Source: Actinoplanes lutulentus
GTDB lineage: Bacteria; Actinomycetota; Actinomycetes; Mycobacteriales; Micromonosporaceae
Length of the DNA stretch: 64,000 nt
NCBI RefSeq assembly: GCF_003259845.1
Contig: NZ_QLMJ01000010.1
Span: forward strand, 124,001-188,000
Reading direction: 5' to 3'
Position 1 is the first letter of the stretch. Each line of letters begins with the position of its first letter. Both the position numbers and the translations under genes were made by a program. This document shows positions 27,087 through 34,597 of this stretch, one piece after another. The notes beneath the pieces were generated by a model that was not told the origin of the DNA, did not search any database, and saw only the letters and a list, made by a program, of their open reading frames with translations.

Positions 27087-27638
27087 CTAGGCTTCGCGGG
27101 CGAGGCCGTCGATCACTTCGGCTCCGGGGAGTGCACCCAGGGCCGGGCCGGCGATCGCGATCTTGCTGTGCCGCACACCGGATCCGATGATCACGTGCGG
27201 GGTGGCGATCACCCGCGAGTCGACCAGGATCGGCCAGGACACCGGAAGACCGATCGGCGTGATGCCGCCGTACTCCATGCCGGTCAGCGACACCGCGTCG
27301 TCCATCGACGCGAAGCTCGCCTTGCGGACGTCGAGGTACTTGCGGACGACACCGTTCACGTCGGCCCGGGTGGTGGCCAGCACGACACAGGCGGCGTACC
27401 TGGTGACGTCGCCACGGCGGCCGGCGACGATCACGCAGTTCGCGGACTCGGTGAGGCTCACCCCGTACGCCTCGCAGAAGGCGGCCGTGTCCGCCAGGCC
27501 CGCATCGATCGGGGCGACCAGCACCTGGTCGGCGTCGATCGGCGCCTCAACCGGCCAGACCGCCAGGGCCTTCGCGACCGGCGGAGCGAGCAGATCCAGG
27601 CGGGACTGTGCGGATTCGGTCTTCAGGCTTCCCATCAT
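27087..27638 (-). CDS. YbaK/ProX-type aminoacyl-tRNA deacylase
   Basis: A 183-residue editing-domain protein: LTESANCVIVAGRRGDVTRYAACVV, RKYLDVRKASFASMDDAVSLTGMEYGGITPIGLP and GVRHSKIAIAGPAL. It hydrolyses mischarged tRNA (for example Cys- or Ala-tRNAPro) in trans. ATG 27638 is chosen because AAAGG lies nine bases upstream; an in-frame ATG at 27647 directly abuts that site. It is divergent from the next membrane protein gene. Confidence 0.9.
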   Translation of the reverse strand: MMGSLKTESAQSRLDLLAPPVAKALAVWPVEAPIDADQVLVAPIDAGLADTAAFCEAYGVSLTESANCVIVAGRRGDVTRYAACVVLATTRADVNGVVRKYLDVRKASFASMDDAVSLTGMEYGGITPIGLPVSWPILVDSRVIATPHVIIGSGVRHSKIAIAGPALGALPGAEVIDGLAREA

Positions 27639-27793
27639 GTCCGTCATCCTTTCCCCGGACCGGGGGTCGTGCACCACCGGGACCCCACATATCGGCCGCC
27701 GTGTCGAGGACCGGGCGCGATTCCTCAGGTCCCGGCAGATCTTGCCGACCGTCTGGGTTTGTGGAGGACCGAAGGAAAGCACGCGTCGGGACC

Positions 27794-28216
27794 GTGAGTG
27801 GCCTCGCCCTGCTCACCGGTGCCACTGCCCTGGTCGCCGTAGCCGGCGGCCACCGTTCCATCTTTGCGACCCTGTTGCTCACCCTGCTCGCGGCAGTGAT
27901 GGCACACGCCCTGGTCGTCGAGATCCAGCGCCAGGCCCGTCGCCGCGCCCGCGACTGGGGCCGGTACGACACCGTCAACGCGGTGCTGCTCGCCTGCTGG
28001 GCGGTGTGCGCCGCCGCCCTGATCGGTGTCGGTTCCCGGCCGGTGCTCATCCTCGGCTGCGTGCTCTCCCCGGGGTACGCGGCGGCGAGCGCCTACTTCG
28101 TCGTGGAGCGTCTCCGCACGCTTGCCACGCCGTTCGTCCCGTCGCCGACGGCCGGCCCGGTCGACCCGGTTGTCGCCGTGGAACCGTCCGCCGCGGATGC
28201 CACGCCGTCGGTGTGA
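27794..28216 (+). CDS. Hypothetical membrane protein overlapping Nudix gene
   Basis: A 140-residue protein with three hydrophobic spans (LALLTGATALVAVAGG, IFATLLLTLLAAVMAHALVV, NAVLLACWAVCAAALIGVG) and a disordered tail. The start is uncertain: GTG 27794 is used with GAAGGAAAG somewhat far upstream. Its last 124 bp overlap the Nudix gene tail-to-tail on the other strand. No family recognised. Confidence 0.55.
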   Translation: MSGLALLTGATALVAVAGGHRSIFATLLLTLLAAVMAHALVVEIQRQARRRARDWGRYDTVNAVLLACWAVCAAALIGVGSRPVLILGCVLSPGYAAASAYFVVERLRTLATPFVPSPTAGPVDPVVAVEPSAADATPSV

Positions 28217-28617
28217 TCGTCGAGGGTCGGCAGCACCACCATGAGCGGGGGCACCGGCACCCCGCTCGTCTCGATGGGCAGCTCGGGCACCGGTAGCCAG
28301 TCCACCCCGAGCGGCTCCGGCCCGAATCCGTCGTCGTGACCGGCCCGTGGTTCGCCGTCCGCAACCGTCACCGCAAAAACCGATGTCATGCCGGATGGGT
28401 ACGGCATCTCCAGCACGTATCGGGCGTCGCCGACCACCAGCCCGGTCTCCTCGAAGACCTTGCGGTGCAACGCTTCCTCGGCCGTCTCGCCCGGACGCAG
28501 ACCACCGCCTGGCAGGGTCCACCACTCGCCGCCGCCTGATCGCCGGCTTCGCTCGTGCACCATCAGCACACGGCCTTCCCTGACGATCACGGCAGCGGCC
28601 CGTCTTCGTTCGGTCAC
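28093..28617 (-). CDS. Nudix hydrolase with altered Nudix box
   Basis: A 174-residue Nudix protein: AAAVIVREGRVLMVHERSR, WWTLPGGGLRPGETAEEALH and RKVFEETGLVV. In the box GX5EX7REUXEEXGU the Glu after Arg is Lys here, while the two metal-binding Glu (EE) are kept. The last 35 residues are a low-complexity Ser/Thr/Gly tail encoded antisense to the neighbouring membrane protein. Substrate unknown. Confidence 0.88.
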   Translation of the reverse strand: MTERRRAAAVIVREGRVLMVHERSRRSGGGEWWTLPGGGLRPGETAEEALHRKVFEETGLVVGDARYVLEMPYPSGMTSVFAVTVADGEPRAGHDDGFGPEPLGVDWLPVPELPIETSGVPVPPLMVVLPTLDDHTDGVASAADGSTATTGSTGPAVGDGTNGVASVRRRSTTK

Positions 28618-28712
28618 GAATCGCAGGCTAACCGCAGGAGCTGTGCGGCGCAGAACTCATTCATTCCTCTGTGGATGACTTCATCCATCGAAGAACGGGC
28701 AAATAGTCATCT

Positions 28713-29390
28713 TTACTTCGGAACGGTGACCAGCAGATACGTCCGTTCGGTCAACAGTTCCCGGGTCAGCGCGATGCCGGTGCGGTCGGCCAGGAACGAC
28801 AGGGCGGGTCCGGTGGGTTCCGTCACGTCCGTACCCCCGATGAGGCCGGCCGCCCGCATGGCGGGAACGAAGTCGCCTGGCCGGCTGCCGCCCCAGCGCT
28901 CCGGAGCCACCGAATCGAAGTCGAGAAGCACCTCGCCGTCCTGCAGCACCAGCAGGCGTCCGTGCCCGGCAACATCACTTCGGTACGCGAACAGGCTGCG
29001 CCCCTTCGACAACGGGCGCACGATCTCACGGGTCACACCGAGCTCACCGGCGTCCTCGACGATCACGGTCCAGTCGCCGAGCCGCGCCAATCCGACGAAG
29101 TACCGCTGAGAGGCGTCGACCTCGCCGTCACCGGGTCCGACGAGCTGCGGCCATTCGACCCGTTCCAGCTCCTTGCCGCCGAGCCGGTCGATCACCTGTT
29201 TCGGGGTGAGGTCCTGGACGAGGGTGAAGCAGAAGCCGGCGGCGAGATCCGATTCCCGCAGCGGCCAGGTATAGCCGTCGGCCGGCACGGCGGAGGCACT
29301 GACGTCGGGCACGGTGGCGCCCGTGTCAGCACAGCCGGCCAGGCCGGCGAGAGCGACGAGGAGAAGGATGGAGCGGCGTTTCACGATCAA
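28713..29390 (-). CDS. Lipoprotein, DUF6461-like
   Basis: A 225-residue exported lipoprotein. The signal MIVKRRSILLLVALAGLAGC has the lipobox LAGC at about residue 20. The body resembles actinobacterial DUF6461 proteins (FCFTLVQDLTPKQVIDRLGG, LGDWTVIVEDAGELG, LDFDSVAPERWGGSRPGDF). Function unknown. It is downstream of the broken mannosyltransferase by 3 bp and may have been co-transcribed with it. Confidence 0.8.
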   Translation of the reverse strand: MIVKRRSILLLVALAGLAGCADTGATVPDVSASAVPADGYTWPLRESDLAAGFCFTLVQDLTPKQVIDRLGGKELERVEWPQLVGPGDGEVDASQRYFVGLARLGDWTVIVEDAGELGVTREIVRPLSKGRSLFAYRSDVAGHGRLLVLQDGEVLLDFDSVAPERWGGSRPGDFVPAMRAAGLIGGTDVTEPTGPALSFLADRTGIALTRELLTERTYLLVTVPK

Positions 29391-29393
29391 CAG

Positions 29394-30358
29394 TCAACCA
29401 AAGCTTCGCCCGCGCGGTTGACCCGCTCTCGCTCTGAGTTTCGGCTTGAAGTTCGGCTTTAGGTTCGGCGCGACCAGGGCCACCGCAAGCGCCACGGTCG
29501 CCCAGACGTAAAGGTTGCTGCCGAGGAACGCATCCCAACCGTGAGCGCGACAGCGACTGCCGGATTCGCCGCGCCGTTCCCACGCAGCCACCAGACCCAG
29601 CAGACGACCACGATCAGGACGGCGACCAGCCACCAGACCGACGAGACGTCCAGCCGGGCGACCACGCCGCGCAGCGACTGGTTGGAGACGTACTCCAGCT
29701 TGCCGACGCGGCCCGTGTCCCAGAGCGCCTCGGTCCAGAAGACCCGGGACGCCTGCGGCGCGATCAGGGCCGCGAGAACGGTCGCGCCGGCAGCGGTACC
29801 GACAGCGATCGCCGCCGAGCGGTACTGCCGGGTCAGCAGCAGGTAACCGACGAAGACCGCCGGCGTGAGCTTGATCGCGGCGGCCAGGCCGATGCCGACG
29901 CCGGCCCAGCAGGGATAACGCAGACCAGCCGTGACCAGGACCAGCAGCACGAGATTGACCTGACCGAAACTGAACGTGTCCCGAGCCGGTTCGAAAAGCA
30001 GCACCGCGAGGAATGCCAGGGCGCTGAGCCAGCTGATCCGGCGCAGCGCGGGCGGAAGAAACCAGCGCAGCAACAGGATCACGCAGAACACGTTGACGAT
30101 CAGCGAAACAGCCACCGCCACCGGCCACGAAGTGAGCGCCAACGGACTCAGAACCAGGGCGGCGAACGGCGGATAGGTGAAGCCGTACACCGATTCCTGG
30201 TAGCGGAACGCGTACAGATCCTCGCCGGTGAGCAACCAGTGCTGCACCGCGCCGCGGTAGACGCCGAGGTCGAAGAACTCGCGAAACGTCGGCACGGTAA
30301 CCGTGAAAACGCCGACAACAACCGCCGCGAACAGCACGAGAAACCAGCGGCCCCTCAT
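29394..30358 (-). pseudogene. GT87 mannosyltransferase, frameshifted with internal deletion
   Basis: ATG 30358 overlaps the upstream gene's stop by four bases (ATGA). The frame reads as a GT87 polyprenol-phosphomannose-dependent mannosyltransferase: TVPTFREFFDLGVYRGAVQH, GFTYPPFAALVLSPLA, SFGQVNLVLLVLV, GIGLAAAIKLTPAVFVGYLL. After VALTVG near 29535 the frame runs 25 unrelated residues to a stop at 29459. The +1-shifted frame instead gives DAFLGSNLYVWATVALAVAL and a basic tail ending at 29394, a normal C terminus. The stretch that should carry the family's SPISW-HHW segment and about two membrane spans is missing. This fits an internal deletion not divisible by three. The product is probably non-functional or a 299-residue truncation. 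Confidence 0.7.
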
Positions 30359-31758
30359 TGCGCGACCGCCCTGGAATAGGCGGCGGTCCGCGCCACCAGA
30401 AATGCGCCGGCACCCAGAAACGCACCGAGCAGAGCCAACATCAGCCGGTCGCCGTCCGCCGCGAATCCATCCGGCAGAACCATCAAAACCAACAACCCGC
30501 AAACCCCAGCGAGCGTACGCCGAACGCCCTGCCCGACTGCCACCGCGGCGATCGGCACCAGTCCCCACACGAGGTACCAGGGACGGATGGCGGGACCGAA
30601 AAGCACCAGCGCCACCAGCACGATGCCGAGCCCATAGACGGGTCCGAGGCGGGCCCGGTGAATCCAGACAAGCACCGCCACGATCAGCGTGGCGAGAAGG
30701 CCGGTGCCGCGCCACAGGCTGTGCATGAGCTCGGCGCCGGCGGCGTCCTGGGCCATCGTCGCGCTCCATCTGCCGAGCAGCCCGGTCAGCGACCAGTTCC
30801 CGGCGGTGATCGGAGTGCCGAGGGCGGTTATCCAGCCGTACCCGGTTCCGGCCACCGCGGTGATCAGCACGGTGGCGAGGGCAGCGGTGAAGCCGACCGC
30901 CACCGAGGCCCTGGTCTGCGGCCAGGAACCGCGCAGCCGGCCGGCCCAGATCACCGCCACGGCCACCAGGCCGAGGGCGGCCGGCGCCTTGATCAGGGCG
31001 GCTCCGGCAACCAGTACCGCACCGAGAACCGGCCGATTTCGAACAGCTGCCGCCAGCCCCGCGGCGAGCAGGCCGGCCATCAGCGCGTCGTTGTGCGCCC
31101 CGCCGATGAAGTGGATGAGCACCAGCGGGTTCAGCACGGCCAGCCAGGTAGCGGCCGAAGGGCTCACCCCGGCGGAGGTAGCGAGAGCCTTGAGTGCCAC
31201 GGCCAGCAGGATCAGCCCGCCGACGGCGACGAGACGCATCGCGATGACCCCGCCGACCATGTGAGAACTGAAGAGCCCGGCGACGGCCTCAGCGACGATC
31301 AGGAAGGCCGGACCGTACGGGCTGGGGGTGTGCTGCCAGATCGCCGGCACCTGTTCGGCAAAGGCGCCGCCGAGCACCGCCGGCCCGTACCGGTACACAT
31401 CCAGACCGGAATCGATCATCAGCCCCTGTGCGAGGTAGCTGTAGACGTCCCGGCTGAACAGTGGTGGGGCGATGAGGAAGGGCGCGCCCCAGAGAGCCAG
31501 GGTCTGCCAGTGTGTCCGGCAGGATTCGTCGGGTGTGCTCCTGGTCACTCGCCCGTACCACCACCAGGCGAGAAGGAGCAGCGCCAGCCCGCTGTAAACA
31601 CAGACCAGACCGACCCGGGCATGCCGGACCTCGGTCACGAAGGTGACCCCGACCGGAAGCGCGCCGGCGGCGAACCCGCCCCCGGTAATCAGAGAGGAGC
31701 CGGCCGCCCCGGCGACACGCGAGAAGGCAAGCTGCCGCGCGCCATGATCGCTGAACAC
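30355..31758 (-). CDS. Polyprenol-phosphomannose-dependent alpha-1,6-mannosyltransferase (MptB-like)
   Basis: A 467-residue GT-C enzyme with about 12 hydrophobic spans. Typical MptA/MptB markers are PPLFSRDVYSYLAQGLMIDSGLDVYRYGP (catalytic Asp region), WQHTPSPYGPAFLIVAEAV, NPLVLIHFIGGAHNDALMAG and a late GPAIRPWYLVWGLVPIA. It extends lipoglycan or lipomannan-type backbones on the outer face. It overlaps the GT87 gene start by four bases. Confidence 0.88.
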   Translation of the reverse strand: MFSDHGARQLAFSRVAGAAGSSLITGGGFAAGALPVGVTFVTEVRHARVGLVCVYSGLALLLLAWWWYGRVTRSTPDESCRTHWQTLALWGAPFLIAPPLFSRDVYSYLAQGLMIDSGLDVYRYGPAVLGGAFAEQVPAIWQHTPSPYGPAFLIVAEAVAGLFSSHMVGGVIAMRLVAVGGLILLAVALKALATSAGVSPSAATWLAVLNPLVLIHFIGGAHNDALMAGLLAAGLAAAVRNRPVLGAVLVAGAALIKAPAALGLVAVAVIWAGRLRGSWPQTRASVAVGFTAALATVLITAVAGTGYGWITALGTPITAGNWSLTGLLGRWSATMAQDAAGAELMHSLWRGTGLLATLIVAVLVWIHRARLGPVYGLGIVLVALVLFGPAIRPWYLVWGLVPIAAVAVGQGVRRTLAGVCGLLVLMVLPDGFAADGDRLMLALLGAFLGAGAFLVARTAAYSRAVAQ

Positions 31759-31763
31759 GGCCG

Positions 31764-31783
31764 CACTCTTTCAACGAAGAGTG
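31764..31783 (-). terminator. Small hairpin upstream of mannosyltransferase gene
   Basis: CACTCTT and AAGAGTG pair around six bases between the stop of the next minus-strand gene and the MptB-like start. Possible terminator, weak. Confidence 0.35.
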
Positions 31784-31801
31784 TCGAACCGACCAACCGG
31801 A

Positions 31802-31830
31802 GTTGAAAGTGGACCCCAGCCGACCTGAAC
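31802..31830. repeat. Degenerate copy of tRNA-Ala 3' end
   Basis: GTTGAAAGTGGA is identical to the left attachment repeat at 33170-33181. The next 17 bases match the tRNA-Ala T-arm at all but four positions. It could be an old attachment scar or chance. Confidence 0.4.
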
Positions 31831-31844
31831 ACGCCGGCGGCTGC

Positions 31845-32264
31845 CTAATCCTCCAGGCCGGCGAACGGCTCGACCGTCCACGGACTTCTGGCGTCCTTGC
31901 GGAATGCCACATGTCCCAGCGGCAGGTTCGCCACCTGCTCCACCGAGGGGTCGAGGTCGACGAGGTGAGTCAGGCAAGCCACCTGAACGGCACCCGGCGC
32001 GTTCCAGTCGTTCACGCCGTCGCTGACAAGCCAGCCGTTGTCATCGAGGTGAATGACCTCCCGAGCCGGTTCGGCACCGTCCGAAACCGTCCGCTGGATG
32101 ACCGCGCCCAGGTCCTCAGGAAAGCGGTCCCCGGGAAACGGAAACGGTCGCTCCTTGAAGATCTCATGGTCGCCGGAACACCTGGCCTGCGTCTGCTCAC
32201 CCTGATCCACCCAGCCACGATAGTGCCGCGACCCGGCCGGACACGCTGGAACCTCTCCGTCCAT
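31845..32264 (-). CDS. Hypothetical protein
   Basis: A 139-residue soluble acidic protein. Its C-terminal half looks like a folded domain (VIHLDDNGWLVSDGVNDWNA, QVACLTHLVDLDPSVEQVAN, LPLGHVAFRKDARSPWTVEP). The N-terminal half is polar with Cys and aromatic residues. No family recognised. It is divergent from the surface-protein gene and lies between two tRNA-Ala 3'-end copies, so acquisition with a mobile element is possible. Confidence 0.6.
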   Translation of the reverse strand: MDGEVPACPAGSRHYRGWVDQGEQTQARCSGDHEIFKERPFPFPGDRFPEDLGAVIQRTVSDGAEPAREVIHLDDNGWLVSDGVNDWNAPGAVQVACLTHLVDLDPSVEQVANLPLGHVAFRKDARSPWTVEPFAGLED

Positions 32265-32312
32265 CGACGCTAGTATCTGCGGGCTTTGGCCTTCAACGGG
32301 GGAAAGACCTAG

Positions 32313-33086
32313 ATGCGACGAATGATTCTGGCCGGCGGCGTGGTGGCGCTGGCCCTACTGATCCCTGCGGCACCGGCGACGGCACAGGCCGCAACTCCGG
32401 GGCTCGACGCGGCCTGCCAAACGGTCGAGCGCAAGCTCTTCAAAGACATCCGCGAGCTGATCACCATCGACCTGGAAACTGCCACGGACGTCGAGATCCG
32501 GGTTGTCGCCAACCGGATCCTGGCCGCGGCGAAAACCGACTCGTTGCCCGTCCTGCCCGGCGCGATCCAGGATCGGCTGGACGGCACCGCGGACGACCTG
32601 CGTGCCTTCCTCAAGAAGGGCGTGCAGACCGCCTGGACGGTGGCTCTGCGGATCTCGGTCAACCGAACGATGACCGACGCCGGCGCCAACGTGCAGGCTG
32701 CCGCACAGAAGGTGCTCGGCAACGGCACCATCGACGCTTTCCTGACCTACCTGAACGAGGATCTGTACACCGCACGCGCCCTCGACTGCGCGTCGCAGCC
32801 CACCCCGACGGCAAGCGCCTCGCCCAGCACCACACCGAGCGCCACGCCCAGCACCAGTCCCAGCGCCACGGCGAGCACGAGTCCCAGCGCCACGACAACT
32901 GCCACACCTGCTGCTACGCCCTCCGCCAGCACGGACGCTCCCGCCGGCGAGGATGGCGAAGACGGTGGACTGCCCGTGACCGGTACCGACACCGGAACCA
33001 TGGCCGGCGTAGGCGGCGCGCTACTGCTCCTCGGCGGAGCCGGCTACCTGATCGGCCGCCGCCGCCGTTCCCGCTTCGTGGCCTAA
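32313..33086 (+). CDS. LPVTG-anchored surface protein with ALF-like helical region
   Basis: A 257-residue exported protein. The signal peptide is MRRMILAGGVVALALLIPAA, ending ATAQA. A helical domain at about 30-145 contains ALRISVNRTMTDAGANVQAA and AQKVLGNGTIDAFLTYLNED, resembling short actinobacterial ALF repeats. A Ser/Thr/Pro stalk follows (about 150-205), then the sorting signal GLPVTGTDTG, a membrane span and RRRRSR. It should be fixed to the wall by a sortase. GGGGAAAG precedes ATG 32313. Confidence 0.85.
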   Translation: MRRMILAGGVVALALLIPAAPATAQAATPGLDAACQTVERKLFKDIRELITIDLETATDVEIRVVANRILAAAKTDSLPVLPGAIQDRLDGTADDLRAFLKKGVQTAWTVALRISVNRTMTDAGANVQAAAQKVLGNGTIDAFLTYLNEDLYTARALDCASQPTPTASASPSTTPSATPSTSPSATASTSPSATTTATPAATPSASTDAPAGEDGEDGGLPVTGTDTGTMAGVGGALLLLGGAGYLIGRRRRSRFVA

Positions 33087-33094
33087 CCGGCCCG

Positions 33095-33136
33095 CAATGA
33101 GAAAACCCCAGGTCAATGACCTGGGGTTTTTCATTG
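33095..33136 (+). terminator. Bidirectional terminator after surface-protein gene
   Basis: AAAACCCCAGGTCA pairs with TGACCTGGGGTTTT. Flanking CAATGA/TCATTG extends the symmetry and a T run follows. It works in either direction. Confidence 0.9.
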
Positions 33137-33173
33137 AGCAAGCTCTCGCGAAATCGCCTGGTGAGAGGCGTTG

Positions 33174-33201
33174 AAAGTGGAGCCCAGGGGACTTGAACCC
33201 C
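33174..33201. repeat. Left attachment repeat (tRNA-Ala 3' copy)
   Basis: Identical over 28 bp to 38167-38194. It contains TGGAGCCCAGGGGACTTGAA, the reverse complement of the tRNA-Ala T-arm and acceptor end. No tRNA body follows it. Confidence 0.9.
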
Positions 33202-33298
33202 AAAGGCGAGATCATCGGCTTCTCAGTAGCGAACCGTCGTGTGAGCTGCTGTTGTCTTAGATCAAAGCTCGTCATCTGACATCACTTTGCGGGCTTAT

Positions 33299-33320
33299 GT
33301 GGTCCCGATATGGTCCGGAT
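33299..33320 (+). repeat. Left arm-type repeats
   Basis: Two 11-bp units, GTGGTCCCGAT and ATGGTCCGGAT, about 100 bp inside the left attachment repeat. They match the units at 38097-38129 and are probably integrase arm-binding sites. Confidence 0.6.
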
Positions 33321-33327
33321 GATCTTC

Positions 33328-34203
33328 TCACGCTGGCTGTACTCGGTCGCCGGTCACATCGCCATTTCCCGTCGGCCGTTCCGTCGGCCCTTCACTGTCA
33401 GGTGATCCCTCTGCGACTGCATCCTCGTTAGCGGGAGCGGAAAGTGCGTCCTCAACGTCGTCTCCCCCACCCTCCACCTGAAGCGCGTTGAGTGCCTCTA
33501 GCCTTGCGTACATCTCCGCATTCCTTGCGCGGCGCCGCTCGTCCTCGATTTCGCCGTCTCGCACAAAGACGCTTAGCCCGCCGTCTGATTCGGTCCACTG
33601 CTTGACCGAAGAGCTCAACTCGCGAAGAGCCTTCGCGGCATGGTGCGTTCCGAACGTCTCCACCCACATTCGGCTCTTGTAGAAGCCCCAATCAAGAATC
33701 GCCTGCGTAGGCGGCATGTTCTTGTCATGCGAATCCTGATAGCGAAGCGTCACCTCGTATCTATCAGGCAGGTTCGCATCCTTCCTCGAAACACCGCTAT
33801 CCCAGAAAATGCGCCATTCCTGTCCAGGCACCAAGACGGGCAAGGACTCGAATACCCTGACCTCCTCGGTGGCGTCTTTACCGGAAGACGTTCGCTTCAG
33901 AGGAGGTTGGCAGTCCATCTGCACATTCCGCGCCACTGTCGTACCAAAGTTCTTCACGACCAGCTCCACAATGTGCTGGCTGGTCTGGCTGGCCTCCATG
34001 AAGGCAACCACGTAGGGCTGTGCCTGCTCTTCTCGGAGTGTTCGCGCTTCGCGTACTTGGCGGAAAGCCGCGATGCTGGCCACTAAAGCGATCGCCGCAG
34101 TAGTCCAACCGGCACCCGCAGCCCAAGCATCTGGGTTTGTGCCCCCGATCCAATCCCACAGGTCACGGCCAAGCTGGCCGACCCGTCCCAGGAAGTCCGA
34201 CAT
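33328..34203 (-). CDS. Hypothetical single-span membrane protein (element cargo)
   Basis: A 291-residue protein. A short amphipathic start (MSDFLGRVGQLGRDLWDWIG) precedes a membrane span at about 28-46 (WTTAAIALVASIAAF). Then RQVREARTLREEQAQPYVVA leads into a beta-rich cytoplasmic domain (VVKNFGTTVARNVQ, EVTLRYQDSHDKN) and an acidic disordered tail. Proteins of this layout are common hypotheticals in actinobacterial genomes and mobile elements. ATG 34203 is used; upstream open frame contains an inverted repeat. It is the third gene of the minus-strand cargo, 394 bp after the TPR gene. Confidence 0.72.
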   Translation of the reverse strand: MSDFLGRVGQLGRDLWDWIGGTNPDAWAAGAGWTTAAIALVASIAAFRQVREARTLREEQAQPYVVAFMEASQTSQHIVELVVKNFGTTVARNVQMDCQPPLKRTSSGKDATEEVRVFESLPVLVPGQEWRIFWDSGVSRKDANLPDRYEVTLRYQDSHDKNMPPTQAILDWGFYKSRMWVETFGTHHAAKALRELSSSVKQWTESDGGLSVFVRDGEIEDERRRARNAEMYARLEALNALQVEGGGDDVEDALSAPANEDAVAEGSPDSEGPTERPTGNGDVTGDRVQPA

Positions 34204-34221
34204 CGCGGCAGCGTACCGCCC

Positions 34222-34365
34222 GCCATCCCGTCCGCCGTCGACCCACACACCGTGAAGCAGGTCTGGGCCTGGGTGACAAGGTGGAGCGCCCAACCGGACG
34301 AACGACCTTGCCACCCAGGCCCAGACCTGCTCGGCTTCGCCTGGGTCGTCGGTGGTCGGGATGGC
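34222..34365. repeat. Large inverted repeat with about 60-bp arms
   Basis: Inner arms 34258-34281 and 34306-34329 match at 23 of 24 positions around a 24-base loop. Similarity continues outward to 34222 and 34365 with more mismatches, including GCCATCCCG at both ends. Transcribed, it would form a long hairpin between the TPR gene and the third cargo gene. It resembles a small palindromic element. Confidence 0.75.
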
Positions 34366-34597
34366 ATTCATCCCAGAAGTCCGAGTGCCCCCGCCGGAGG
34401 CGTCGCACTGTCTCTGCTCGCACAGCAATCGGCCGGCGCGCCGGCCGATGCCGGGCGGAGCCCGCCAGCAGGCCGAGTGCGACCGGCCCGCGCCGCGCTT
34501 GCGCGGCGCCTTGATCCAGTACAGGCAAATTCGGCAACATCACCCAACCGGAATCCAGATCCCGGATCCTCTTCGCCGCAGCTAGAGTATTAGTCGA

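Noticed and set aside
33170..33205. A second tRNA-Ala gene
   Set aside because: Only the last 24 nt match; the anticodon and D arms are absent, so it is an attachment scar.
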